Source of the DNA: Tenrec ecaudatus
Taxonomy: Eukaryota; Chordata; Mammalia; Afrosoricida; Tenrecidae
DNA length: 64,000 bases
Direction of reading: 5' to 3'
NCBI RefSeq assembly: GCF_050624435.1
Contig: NC_134535.1
Location: 72,164,494-72,228,493, forward strand
Made by a program: the position numbers and the translations under genes. The notes beneath the pieces are model-generated. The model searched no databases, was not told where the DNA came from, and saw only the letters and a list, made by a program, of their open reading frames with translations. Of this stretch, positions 1-11,290 are shown one piece after another. Positions within the stretch are counted from its first letter, which is position 1. The number at the start of each line of letters is the position of its first letter.

Positions 1-573
1 GCCATTTCTAAATTTGATTCTCTTGGAGCTACGGCCAAATAATAAGTAAGGTATGGAAAAGTGTTCTTGTTTTACTTTTTCCATTAGAAACACTAGAAAG
101 ATAGAGAACGTTAAAGGTTTCTTTTTTCTAAAAACAATATTCTCAGGGAGCCAGAGAGGTGGTTTTAAATATTTATCAAGGTTTCCCACTTACAACTTCA
201 ACTTCAAGTTCGGGCTCATCACTAGTGATGAAAAGTTGTGACTTTCTGACCCAAGGTTCTGTTACCAGGGCATCACCAGGAATTCTACAACCAGATCTGA
301 AGAAAACTGTGTCTTTATTTCTGATGGAGAACTGGCTGTAAGACCCGGAGGGAGAATTTGACAGGAATGAATGTCCTTTTCCAAGGATCGACAGCCAGAT
401 GGAGAGAGAGATGACTTGTCAGTGGTATCAGAACAGGTATTTCACCATTTAAAAGCCTTGTCCCAGGGCGCTACTCAACAAAACTTTGTTTTATATCCGT
501 TGAATGGGCCACAGAGAGTAATAACTTTTATACCTGTGGTAACTTCTAATAATTCCAACTGTTATAAAAAGAT
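1..573. other. Unique sequence, no gene seen
   Basis: No repeat family or conserved reading frame is recognised. The open frames here are 60-68 codons, as expected by chance in AT-rich mammalian DNA. Confidence 0.6.
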
Positions 574-972
574 ATGAATTGAATTATGCCCCCACACACA
601 CCAAAAAGTTAAGTTCTAGTCCTAAGGCCCATACTTTTATATATTTTACCTATATGTGAGAAATGTTTCAAAATAGTGACTTTTGTTATGTTAATGATAT
701 TATAGCTCAGGAATGTGGAGAGGTGACAGCTTATGAGGAGACTAGATCAGACACAGAGACGCACACACCAAAGTGAAGACTGGATAGTGGTCTGTTCTGT
801 TCACAAGCCAACTGACACCAAGGAGTGATGGGGCAACTTCAAGGGGAAGACCCTAATTAGAATTAATGCCTTTATTTGGACCTCTACCTTCCTGAAACCA
901 TAAATTCTGTTCTTGAAAGGCATTTACTTTGTGGATTAGTTTTATTGTTTATTTCTGCTTACTTATTAGATT
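574..972 (+). mobile_element. MaLR-type solo LTR (MLT1/MST-like)
   Basis: The left end resembles the 'tgaattgtgtccccc' start of MaLR LTRs. It is followed by 'agttctagtcctaaggcccata' style text matching 'aagtcctaaccccc', and near 895-950 by the typical end segment ('ccataaattctgttcttgaa', then 'ctttgtgg'). It is highly diverged, as expected of an old mammalian element. No internal region or second LTR is visible. The family is from memory; exact ends are uncertain by about 10 bp. Confidence 0.6.
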
Positions 973-2317
973 GATTATTTTGTTATGAAAGTACTAGGAA
1001 ACTAAGGCATCAAAGAGAGGGAAGTAAGGGAAAATACCAGGTCATCTCTTTGTATTTACTGTCTTCTTAATTCAACCCTCTCCCACCTATAAAGGGATCA
1101 CTGAGATTCATTCATATTACTGGCCCCCTGAAGTTTGTGGTGAAGAATCGGTGGTGCATGGTTGGCCTTCTCTCTCTGACTCCACCCACAGCACCTCCTT
1201 CTGGACTCAGAGGAGTGTTCGGGTGTTTGTTTTGATTTTCTCTTCCAACAAAAGCCGTGGCATGGACACTCTACGCGAAGCTTAGCTTCGTCGGAAAAGA
1301 ACCTATAAATGACTCTGATGCATGGTTGTAGTTCTAATTCATTCAAATTAAGAGTTACTGCCACCAACACAAGCAAAAGCATATAAAACTCAGAATGTGG
1401 AGGAGGAGGAACTATTGGCATATAAAGGGTTAGAGCATTCATCATTTGCATGTAGTGGGGAAGAATTGTGTTTGCATTATGCCTAAAAGAAAAAGCTTCA
1501 CTTTCCCCAACACAAAACCTGAATTTGCAAATCCTTTTTATTATTGAAATACACTTCCTATGTACATAGAAACATCCCCATACCAAATACATATATAAGT
1601 GTAAATATATATATATTATATATATACACAAACACCTGTAATTCTTAAGACTTACTATATTGCATTTGTATAATAAGAATGAGATGATTTCTAGAACATA
1701 TTAGAAACTCCTTAGAACTTCTTAAAAGCAATATGATTGTTGCAGATGTCCTGGGAATTCTGAACCTTAAACAATTGTGCAAGAGGTCCTGAGAACCTTC
1801 TGAAAAATATATCAAAGCCCTTTCCCAAAGAGGCAAACCACTGCATGCAGGTCACATGGTGCAAGGATCAGATCGGTTTGGAAAAGAAAATGAAGCAACG
1901 CCAAGCTGCTGGTGAAAGAAAAAAAGAGAGAGAGAAAACCCAGACCAAATCAGAAATATGTTGTCCTCAGCTGGCTAAGGTCTTCTCCAATTAATTTTTT
2001 AGAAGCTATTAAGAGTTCAAACATGGCCACTGCTGCATATGCTTTATAATTTATTACATGAACATTATCTGATTAATTTAAGGATTCATTGAAGTGCAGT
2101 AAAAGATAGCCAGGCAGACAGTCAGACATATAGGTCAGGAAAACTTCAACAGATCATATCAGTCAAGATTCTAGGAGCTGGAAGTTGCGTTGTTGAGCTG
2201 CCCAATGTGAGGTTACCTGTATGTTACGGACAGAGAATGACGTGCACACACCTGCACAGTCCCAAAGAGACTTGGTTTCATTGGGAAACTTATAAAAATA
2301 ATACCGGCCATGGTATC
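973..2317. other. Unique sequence with a short AT tract
   Basis: No recognisable repeat or gene. An alternating AT tract lies at about 1604-1626. The 177-codon minus-strand frame at 1098-1631 is low-complexity and has no recognisable domain, so it is not called as a gene. Confidence 0.5.
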
Positions 2318-2507
2318 CTTGTTCTGTGCCATTGAGTCCATTGCGACTCACAGAGACCCATGGGACAAAGTGGAACTATCCCCCGGGGCTTCTTTCCTGA
2401 CTGCAAACTCAGCCACAGCTTTCTCTGACACAGACCCCAGGTGGGTCCAAACCTCCCACCTTTCCATAGCACCAGGGAGCTTAAACTTTGGCCACCAGGG
2501 CTCCTTG
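2318..2507 (-). mobile_element. AfroSINE, diverged
   Basis: The minus-strand copy starts with the shared tail 'gccattgagtccattgcgac' and ends at the tRNA-like head 'ggccaccagggctcc'. The middle is diverged, suggesting an old copy. Confidence 0.65.
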
Positions 2508-3539
2508 GTGGTGACCATAAGCATTCTTATGGAAGAGTGTAGACCAGAGGGGGGCGCAATAAATCAAGGGAATAGAAGTGACAGGATCACCATCATTCCT
2601 AGCCTCGCCACTGTCATCCTTGTGTGTTGCAGAGTGGTGACAGGGAAAGGTGTCAGCAAGGTTTTCCCTTGCCACAGTCAACGCCTTAAAACCCAAGTTC
2701 ATTTCTCCACCCCAGGCAAAGCCGACAGGAGGGGCATTGCAGCTCTGTAGAGCACATTCTGAATTTATCTTTCTAATTGTTTTTACATTTGGCTGTACTG
2801 AACTCCCACCGACTGCAGATCGACGGGGGTCTGTGGTATGGCTCCAGCCATAACAAAAATATGAAATTCTATATGCTACAGAATGAGTTTAGTGAAAGCA
2901 GAAGTGATTCTAGAGTTCCAGTCAAGGCACCTTTAAAAAGGAACTTAAGAGCTCAGCTGGGAGACCTCTGGCACCTCCCATTTGCATGGGAGGTCTGTCA
3001 ACTCCATCCCACCTCTCCGTGTGAGGCATCAGTGCCGTAACCCCTCTGAAAGCGTTTGCCTTACGCTCAGGCCCTTTGCAACCAGAGTGATTCTCATCGG
3101 ATTCTCTTGGCTATTCTCCACTGGGGTGAGTGACATAGGCGAGAAGAAGAAGAATAAAATAGCCTGAGACAGCCCGTTTCCATGATGCGCTTCCAGCGAT
3201 GAGCAGGCCAAAGATCTCATGGCAAGTCCGAGTATTGTGAGGCTTCCTTCTGAGGAGGAAGTCTGGAGAATCAATATAAGGACCCAAATGACTTGCTCCC
3301 AAACGGAACCGAAGGCTCCCCCTTCCCTTTCTGACCCTCCAGTTAGCAGTTTAAAGCAATGTCTCAGGTCAGACAGCTGTGGTTCCCTTTTCATTCTAAA
3401 AATAATGAGCCCAGGAGGCTGTGAGCTTCTCTGACTCCCTCCATTGACAGACATCTCCTTCCAGCTGCTTGGAGCCATTTAAAATAGATGGGACCTGCAG
3501 CCTTTGAAGGATAACAGCCCCTCTTGACATTTTGAGAGG
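2508..3539. other. Unique sequence, no gene seen
   Basis: The open frames (for example the 149-codon minus frame at 3029-3478) show no recognisable domain and overlap frames on the other strand. I see no repeat family. Confidence 0.45.
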
Positions 3540-3800
3540 TGCACAACTTGAAACGCACGCATCGTATTTCATTTCAGTGTCCCATGCTGCTCTTCACTTA
3601 ACCATCCAGGAAATGTAAACAGGACACTGGTTCACCCTCCCAAGAGTCTGTAACGCTCACTTGTTTGCATGACACTCGCTGAATGGCCCAATTAATTACC
3701 TGCGGGCTGCAGATTACACAGCGCCCCTCCGTCTGTCCGTTAAGTACACACTGGCCTGTCTTGACAGACAATCTGCTGGGCGGTGGTAGTTAAGATAGTT
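3540..3800. promoter_or_regulatory. Candidate conserved noncoding element with homeodomain-type motifs
   Basis: The block is repeat-free and balanced in composition. It contains an octamer-like TTTGCAT at 3664-3670, CCAATTAATTACC around 3688-3700 (homeodomain type), GATTACA at 3712-3718, and a small palindrome CTGTC-TT-GACAG at about 3757-3768 that holds a TGACAG (MEIS/TGIF-type) site. Short motifs occur often by chance; the call rests on clustering and lack of repeats. Conservation cannot be tested here. Confidence 0.35.
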
Positions 3801-4177
3801 GCTTGGGATTGGGGGGCAGTTTTATTTCTTTATTTCAATGTTTGAATATTTAGTACATGACTGCTAAACGTTCCGCATCTCCTTAGGCAAAAGTGAACAT
3901 TAAACACGATGCCCGGGGCACCCCTGACATCAGAATCATGCCCCAGTTGGGAAAAGGCATCTGAAAGACGCATAGCATCGATTTGGGCTTTTCCACGGCA
4001 CCCGGTTCCTCCTCAGGGGGATTATCAGTGGTTGCTGCAGGGCTACCTGCCAATCTGAAACCTTTGTGTGCTGCCAATGCCTTTGAGGAGGTTCCCCAAA
4101 GTCCCCAGTGTGATCGAAGACTCTCACTTTTGGGGTGGTTTCAGTTCACAACAGAACGGCGCCAGTATCTCTTTTCC

Positions 4178-4180
<3 letters not shown>

Positions 4181-4233
<53 letters not shown>
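4181..4233. repeat. (TG)n microsatellite
   Basis: Uninterrupted TG dinucleotides for about 53 bp. Frames crossing it translate as Cys-Val runs and are artefacts. Confidence 0.98.
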
Positions 4234-4236
<3 letters not shown>

Positions 4237-5299
4237 GTCTCAGACGTGTTGGGTAAGTGCTGTACACGCCCCAAGGATGGATGGCTCAGCACTGGATTCC
4301 ACAGAAAGGAAACGCAGGCAGGCTTTCTGGAGCCGGGGCCTAAGGAAACAAACAAAGGATGGCCAAGCCCCTCCCTCCAGATCTCTGCTAGTAATTTTAC
4401 AATATGGGCCCATGTGCCCTAGACGACAGGAACCCCTTGGAAGGAAGGGCTGCTCAGACGATCCGCCTTTTCCTGTCCCTGGCAGTGAAAGGACAAGAGA
4501 TGAGGGCGGCACTAGGATAAATGACTCTGCTGAAAATTGTCTTCCAATTGTGCATGTATTTCTGATTTTTCAGAAAGGGTACAGCTATGTAAGATCTGGA
4601 ATCAAAACCTGATGTGGCCTACATAAAAGCAACGCTCTGATTCTCTCATTAAACCAAGCTGTGGCTGCAGGCGCCTCACAGAGCTGCCAAAAAATCATCC
4701 AATCAATCTTTCGACTCTTCTCCAGGAATGTGGTGAGCAGGGTGGGCGGCGGGGAGGGAGACTGGACGGGGGATGCTCTTGGTCCTGCGCACACTCGCAC
4801 ACTCCGCTTGGCTCCTCTCTGAGGGGCCTGAGTTTCCAGCACTCGAGCCCAAGGATGGCAAAGATCATGCAGAGGTGGAGGTGGGGGCTGGGAGGCCAGG
4901 GGACCCGCAGGGGCTGAGGGGAAAAACAGGCCTTGTTTGAACAGCTGCTCTTTTTTTCTCTCACCTATTTTGCTCAAGGATCTGATTTCCTTCTGAAGGG
5001 GTGGGCTCTCTCTGGGCCCAGGGCTCAGCCCAGCAGGCCCTGTTTACTCTGAGTGGGGAGTTCCACTGCCCTCCCCAAACCAATGCTTGCTTTTGAGATG
5101 AGGGAAAGGAGTGGGAGGAGAATGGACCCCTGCACAGAATCCAAATTAAAACAAAACCCGCCCAACAAAAGGCACTTCGCCTGCATTTCGAGTCGAGACT
5201 TAAAAATATGAAGAGAACAAAAAGAATTCTTCCGCATGCTCCTTCTGTCTAGGTGACAGGGAAATTGGTCTTCAGGAAAGATGGCATGTCATTCCCATG
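4234..5299. other. Unique sequence, no gene seen
   Basis: Locally G+C-richer (about 4700-5050) than its surroundings, with no CpG-island-like density obvious by eye. No repeat or conserved frame is recognised. Confidence 0.45.
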
Positions 5300-5480
5300 T
5301 AACTTCCTCATCTTTTCAGGTCCTTGATGATGCAGAAGGTATGTTAATTGAGAGGATTAGGAAAATAATCCAGCTGCTAAAATTAGAGGCAAACAACTTG
5401 CAGGGAAGCAATGAAACAAAAGGCAAGGGTGCTTCCTATAAGCCAAACGTTGGGTGCTGCCAATATCAGCAAAAGGGCAC
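5300..5480. promoter_or_regulatory. Candidate conserved noncoding element with paired bicoid/OTX-type sites
   Basis: GGATTA at 5354-5359 and its inverted partner TAATCC at 5366-5371 are separated by six bases and followed at once by an E-box CAGCTG (5371-5376). TTAATT lies just upstream. This compact arrangement is typical of developmental enhancers. The same block also holds a possible 19-nt microexon (5320-5338) framed by good splice-site matches. No functional proof is available. Confidence 0.35.
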
Positions 5481-6600
5481 ATTCTAGCTGAAAACAGCAG
5501 CCATCTATGTGCATTGTTAGAGCGCCTTTATTCTAGCACTTGGGTTTTGCTGGAGTTTATTTTGATGTGCACGTTTCAGGATAAATAAATACTCTCACTC
5601 TTCCTGACTTCCTGGGGTCACTCATTTATACATGTATCTGAAGTGATAACATATAAGCTGGTTTCTCCACAAAAGACATACATTCTCCTTGTGCAGCATT
5701 TTGAACAAAAGTGTCATAATTGCAATCAATTATCAGCTATCATATGCAAGCGAATGGTGGAGAGCTAGATAAAAGTTGCCCCAAACCGCACATGATCATC
5801 AGTGTGTATCCAAACACACGTTTCTATCCTGGCCCCCAGGTCAGGCTCTGGCGTTTCTCACGGATTCATACTCACATGTCTTCTCCATGTCTTCTCCCTC
5901 ACTCCCGTTTCTCCTATCCCTCTTCTTTCTTGAGAAGTTTCTAAGCTTCGACCCTTGTCTGAGTCGTTCCCCCTTGAGGCTCTCGTTTGGAAAAAAAATG
6001 TTTCCCTCATCATCCGCCACATCTTCCTCTCTCAGGAGGCTTTACATGCTTTGTGGGAAGGAGCAATAGTCACCTCCTCGCTGACAAATCTTGGGCGTGC
6101 TGTGAAGCAAGGGTGAGCAATGGTGCTGGTTTTCAAGGGTCATCCAAGCTTTAGTGCAAGGTTCATCCGTTCCTGGAGATTCTGAAGAACTTGGTAAAGT
6201 GAACCTACCATCAAGCAAGTCATCCTATCAACTAAGCATAAATTCAAGATTCAAAACGAGAACACCGTGATAACAACACGCTGGCGATTGACTCTAGAAA
6301 CACGCATGTCCTGTTTGAGTCAGAGTCAAAAAAAGAAAGAAAGAAACCTTGAATGTTTAAAATCATTTCAATATCATCTTTCTAAATAGAGAAACCAAAA
6401 GTGGGCAGCAAATGAATATGGCAGAGAAATAGATTAAAGTAGATATTCTAATGACATACATTTAGAATATGGAACATAGACAAATAAGAGAAAGAAAGAG
6501 ACATGGAGAGATAAAGAATGTTCCATTTGTTCTATTTTTCTATTTTTCTATTCCCCAATGCAACTGAAGAGAAATTAGAGAAGATTGTTCTCCAAACTTC
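5481..6600. other. Unique sequence, no gene seen
   Basis: AT-rich with short purine-rich stretches (about 6325-6345 and 6485-6520). No repeat family recognised. Confidence 0.45.
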
Positions 6601-6825
6601 CATGGGTCAGATCAAAGCTTGACTGAAGTTGCTCCAACTAGCCTGAAATTAGACAGATTCTTGTGTATTCAGCATGTCAGCTGGCACCGTGGCTGGGACA
6701 GTGGGCTCCAGCGTAGGGACAGCTGTGCAGATGGCTCACGACTGGGCAGCACTTCGTTCTGTTGGGCACAGGGTTGGTTGCTACAGGTTGGCACTGACTC
6801 ACTTGATGGGCCCTGAGAACAAAAC
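6601..6825 (+). mobile_element. RTE/BovB-type LINE, 3' end fragment
   Basis: From about 6675 it matches the 3' end of the same LINE seen at 17.8 kb: 'caccgtggctgggacagtgg', then 'gggcagcacttcgttctgtt', then the tail shared with AfroSINEs ('ggcactgactcacttgatgg'). This is a typical 5'-truncated, old insertion. Confidence 0.65.
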
Positions 6826-7633
6826 CCTGTCCTTCAAGTCTTTGTTTCTGTGAGGCGGCGGCTGCTCCCCTAAATCTCAGCATCCTTGGCTGTTGTGTTG
6901 TTGTGATGTGAGCTTTCTGGGTGTGCTTTAAAGTCTTCAGGGTCTATTAAAGATATTTAGAACATCTCCCTAAGACATGAGGATTCTTTTTCATAGCAAC
7001 ACTCAGAGAAATCATTTAAGTTCGGAGGAGTTAATGAAATGTTCTGGTTGTGGAGTGAATGCTAACAGTGGTTTGCAGTGTTGAACACTAAATGTGTGTG
7101 TTTCCTCCCTACACCGTCCCCCAGGAAGGCACGGTAGAGACAGCCAGGTACTGAGCAAGAAAGGCTTGGCCCCTGGCTGCCAGAGACCTCTTGGAGGAAG
7201 TGAGCACAAATCCTGGCATGGAGTGCGAGGCAGGATGGGAGAGCATAGCACAGGTACGACAGGGCTGTGGGCAGGGGTCGGAGATTAGCTTTGGCTAAAA
7301 ACCTCTTGGGGGAAAATAAGAGAAGACTGGGTGAGCAATAAGAAAATGGCATTAATGGCAAAGAGAGGCATGCTGACATACACATGAATAATGCCACGGA
7401 AGCAAAGCGATAAGGAACATGTGTGTACAATGAGACAGAGTCAGTGAAGGAGTTGATGCTATGGGAGGGGATTCAGGGGCACTCTGGGAGAGACACAATT
7501 GGGAAAGTAGGTCAAGTCTTGAATCAGATGTTCAGAGAAGGTTAACTGAGCTTCCGTTGGGAGCCAGGAACCCTGCTAAGTGATTTGTAGAAGTTATATC
7601 ATTAAATGCTTATTGGAACAGAAAGGTAGTTAT
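6826..7633. other. Unique sequence, no gene seen
   Basis: No recognisable repeat. Frames of 64-122 codons overlap on both strands and carry no recognisable domain. Confidence 0.45.
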
Positions 7634-8352
7634 TTTTAAAATCATTTTATTAGGGGCTCACACAACTCTTATCACAATCCATACATACATCAATCGTGTA
7701 AAGCACATTGGTACATTCATTGCCCTCATCATTCTCAAAACATTTGCTCTCCACTTAAGCCCCTGGCATCACCTCCTCATTTTCCCCTCCTTCCCCGCTC
7801 CCCTCTCCCTCATGAACCCTAGATAATTTATCAATTATTATTTTGTCATATCTTGTACTGCCTGATGTCTCCCTCCACCCACTTTTCTGTTGCCTGCCCC
7901 CCAGAGAGGAGGTTATATGTAGATTCCTAGAATTGGTTACCCCTTTCTACCCCACCCTCCTTCCACCCTCCAGGTATCGCCACTCTCACCACTGGTCCTG
8001 AAGGGATCATTTGTCCTGGATTCCCTGTGTTTCCAGTTCCTTTCTGTACCAGTGTAAATCCTCTAGTCTAGCTAGATTTGTAAGGTAGAATTGGGATCAT
8101 GATAGTGAGGGTGAGGAAGCATTTAGGGTGAGGAAGCATTTAGATTGGTTCCCCCTTTCCACCCTAACCTCCCGGTAACGAATCGCCACTCTCACCACTG
8201 GTCCTGAAGGGATCATTCGACCTGTGTTCCTTGTGTTTCCAGTCCCTATCTGTACCGTGTGCATCCTCTGGTCTAGCCAGATTTGTAAGGTGGAATTAGG
8301 ATCATGATGGGGGGAGGAGGATGCATTTAGGAACTAGAGGAATGTTGTCTAG
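7634..8352 (-). mobile_element. L1 3' UTR end, minus strand, with internal tandem duplication
   Basis: Read on the minus strand, this ends in the tail found at 50.4 kb and 61.1 kb: 'ggattgtgataagagttgtg', then 'gagcccctaataaaatgatt', then A-rich sequence. On the plus strand it starts 'tttttaaaatcattttatta'. A segment of about 200 bp is duplicated: 7932-8142 and 8144-8338 both run from 'attggttacccctttc'-like text through 'ccactggtcctgaagggatc' to 'ggaagcattta'. A 17-bp unit is also doubled at 8109-8142. The copy is 5'-truncated and holds no coding sequence. Confidence 0.85.
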
Positions 8353-9570
8353 TTACTTTTACCCATATTTTGGAGCTGGTAAAATGGGCGAAGAGAAGAA
8401 TACTAGTATAGCCACACCTGCGCATTTAAAAACGAGGGCACCACGCCCCCCACTCAGGTCTCCCCGCCTCCCAATTCAGGTAAATCGAACTCTTTTCATT
8501 TATTCCATGTAATTTGGGATCTATTCAAATATATTCCAGGTTTTTGAATAGGGGAATTTAATGATTAGGAAGACTCTCGACCTTTGTTGTATAGGATGCA
8601 GTGCCAGGTGCAGAGACTGAGACCAAAGAGGCCAAAGGAAGTGATGGTTGGGACCAGGCTAGTAATTGGCTAAGCACAACATCAGAGAAATTTCAGAAGG
8701 GACCTCTATGTACGGGGCTTCAGATATGAAATTAAGAGATAAAAATCCCATGAACTCTTGAATTCTCATACTGCTAAGCAATGGAGTTTACTGGGCACAA
8801 GTCATGGAAATCCCCCAGCACATTGCCACCCATCTGCCACAGTCGTAACATACCTTCCCGACTGAAATATGGGAAATGGGCATCCACCTTTTTCCTTGAC
8901 ACATTTGTTGATCTTCAAGTGTACAAGGCATTCAGGAAAATAATTTTGTTTTCATAAAACTGTAAGACGCCATCTTTCAAGTCAACCATCCTAGTAGGCT
9001 ATTTTGTATAAGACTCTTGGCATTTATAATAGTCTTAATGATGCCGTTAACCCGGTGTGCAGTTTTGGTAGCAAAGACAACTGGTTGATACACAGGAAGG
9101 TCAAATCTGTGGTGAAGAAGTCAAAAGTTGGTTGTGATATAAAGACCAATCGTGTAGTGCATGGCTTCTTGTCTATTTTAAAGAGAACTGAAAATAAAAT
9201 GGAAGGAGACGAAAAGCAACCAACATAGAATAGCATAAATGCTTTAGAAAATTAAGCACATTGAAAGGATAGAGCTAAGGAGTCAAATCATAATCTAAAC
9301 AGTAAAAATAGAACGAAAATTAATCGACTTAACATGTTGGAGGCAGTGTCCTGACCTTGAGACTTTTTATCGGCCAGGAGAAACCTGTCTCGGTAGTTTG
9401 AATCACTGTGGCATTGAGGTTGGGTAAAGCTGTGGAAATCATCAGAATACAGTGTCTCTCTGATAAAGAGCAGATGGCTGGAGTGGTCTCCAGTGGGTGC
9501 CTACACTTCTCGATTACTAGGCACTGTTTACATACCAAAATGATGGTCTTTTTCATACCTAATAATGAGG
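8353..9570. other. Unique sequence, no gene seen
   Basis: AT-rich, with no recognisable repeat or conserved frame. Confidence 0.45.
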
Positions 9571-9805
9571 ATGATAGTGATAATAACCCAATTTATTAAA
9601 CACCAATTATATACTTGGCACTCTACTAGCTCTATCACATATATCCTCTTATTTGATCTTGAAAATGATCCTCTGTTGAAAACATAGCACCTCCAGTTTG
9701 CAAGGTGAGAACACGAGTTCAGGATGCTCCGAGAATTTGCCTAAGGTCATTCAGTATAGAAAGCGCTCTGTCTGGAAGTCAAATGGCCAATCAGACTCCA
9801 AAGCC
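9571..9805 (-). mobile_element. MIR SINE
   Basis: Order of the MIR reverse complement is kept: 'atttattaaacaccaattat', 'atacttggcactctactagc', a 'cctccagtttgcaaggtgag' segment in place of 'cccattttacagatgag', then 'gaatttgcctaaggtcattc' and 'tggaagtcaaatggcc'. Old and diverged. Confidence 0.7.
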
Positions 9806-9814
9806 TATTGTAGC

Positions 9815-9962
9815 TCTGTGCATAGAAATTACCTGGGGATTGTTTTGTTTTTAACAAAAATGTCAATGCCCAAGCTTCACTCCTAGACATTCTGATTGTG
9901 TTGGACTCAAGTGAGTTTAAGCATAATAGTGATTCAAAAAGAGTCCTGGGTAATTATAATGC
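9815..9962. mobile_element. MER5-like hAT (Charlie) MITE
   Basis: The ends are imperfect inverted repeats, 'gaaattacctggggattgtt' at the left and 'tcctgggtaattataat' at the right. Between them lies 'cactcctagacattctgatt', the hallmark of MER5-type nonautonomous hAT elements. Ends are approximate. Confidence 0.6.
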
Positions 9963-11130
9963 CCAGACAGGACAGGGGATCCCAAAACTATACAGCAGTT
10001 TCCACCCAGGGTGTTAGGAAGCTCTGGGAAAGTTATTGAGGGGGGACAAGTAAGCTTCTTATACCCATGCCTTCCTCCGCCTCCTGCGTAACCACCAACC
10101 ATTTGCAGACCACTGATCTCACCTGAACACTAAGATTGCAATAAACTGAAAGGTCACAAATAATATTCGATCTGAGGGCTGTTCTCCAAAGAGGCAGTCA
10201 GTGTACTAGGTATTGATTATTCACTGGTGGAACTTCTTCAGAATGCTTTGGCACAGAAGCCGAGACCACCTTTCTTCTGAATAGAAAAACCATGGTAATC
10301 GGTGGCTATGGATCATTTTTATCATATCCCATAAAATGTGTCATATCTAATCAATAAAAAGTATCTGAATAATCTTTCATATGTATCCTACCAGGAACAC
10401 AAAACTATGAACCAAAGGCCAAAGTTCCCAGGGAAGGATCAAGTGTGCAAGGCTGACAGAGGGGTCACAGTGACGGCAGTCCGAGTGAAGGATCGCGTGG
10501 AAGCCGCGACTGTGCTTCCATTGGCAGCGAAAAGATGCAACGTTCTCCTGATCCAGAAGGAAAATAGCTCCTTACTTAGTGCTTGGTTTGATGCATTATT
10601 CTGCTCTTCTGTTGGAGGCAAACAAAGCATTTATCTTGACTTTTCTTCTAGGCCTGTCTCTTCTCTCCTTCCCCTTCAAGCCACAAACAAACACACCCTG
10701 TTCAAAATTGCGTGTTCAACAACAGAAGAGACATGCAGGCAGAGAAGAAATTGAGAGACCAAGCAGCAAAGGCATCACCATGCTCAAAATGGGCCTGGTT
10801 CCTTTTTCTGTTCTCTTCTTTCTTGCCTACGAGCCTCACTGTTCATCAGGTCTTTAAAGGAGAAACCCCAGTGGCGAGAACGAGTCCCAAGCTTCCTGAC
10901 AGTCAGCCTAGTTGTCAAAGATAGATTCTGTCCATCAGAATCCCTGTAAAAGGGACCCTTTGTCTAGCGACAGACACAACTGAAATTTTTAGAGATCGTA
11001 TCAACCCCTACACCGACACTGCCTTTATGTTGGACATTTTAGCAATGCACATTCAAACTTTATGTAAAAATGCTCTGGAGAAGAGCATCAATCAGGTATT
11101 TGGAATACACAGTTCTATGCATTATAATTT
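9963..11130. other. Unique sequence, no gene seen
   Basis: No repeat family recognised. The 138-codon plus frame at 10338-10754 shows no recognisable domain. Confidence 0.4.
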
Positions 11131-11290
11131 ATCTGCTATGTGGCCTAGAGACATTTTCGAAGCCTCATTTTCTTTACCAGTAAAATAGAAATAGAAATAT
11201 AACATGCTTCATATGGGTTGATGGGAAGATTCAGGAAGATATGTATATAAAACTCTCAGCATAGTCTGTGCTCGTTTATGTGAAATATAT
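11131..11290 (+). mobile_element. MIR SINE, 3' half
   Basis: 'gcctcattttctttaccagt' followed by 'aaaatagaaatagaaatat' and 'ctctcagcatagtctgtgct' follows the MIR order of 'cctcagtttcctcatctgta', 'aaaatggggataata' and the 'gcctggcac' end. Diverged. Confidence 0.5.

Noticed and set aside
1098-1631. 177-codon minus-strand frame
   Set aside because: Low-complexity Tyr/Ile start from an AT tract, no recognisable domain, no repeat support.
3983-4612. 209-codon plus-strand frame
   Set aside because: Its length comes from crossing the (TG)n tract, giving a Cys-Val run in all plus frames.
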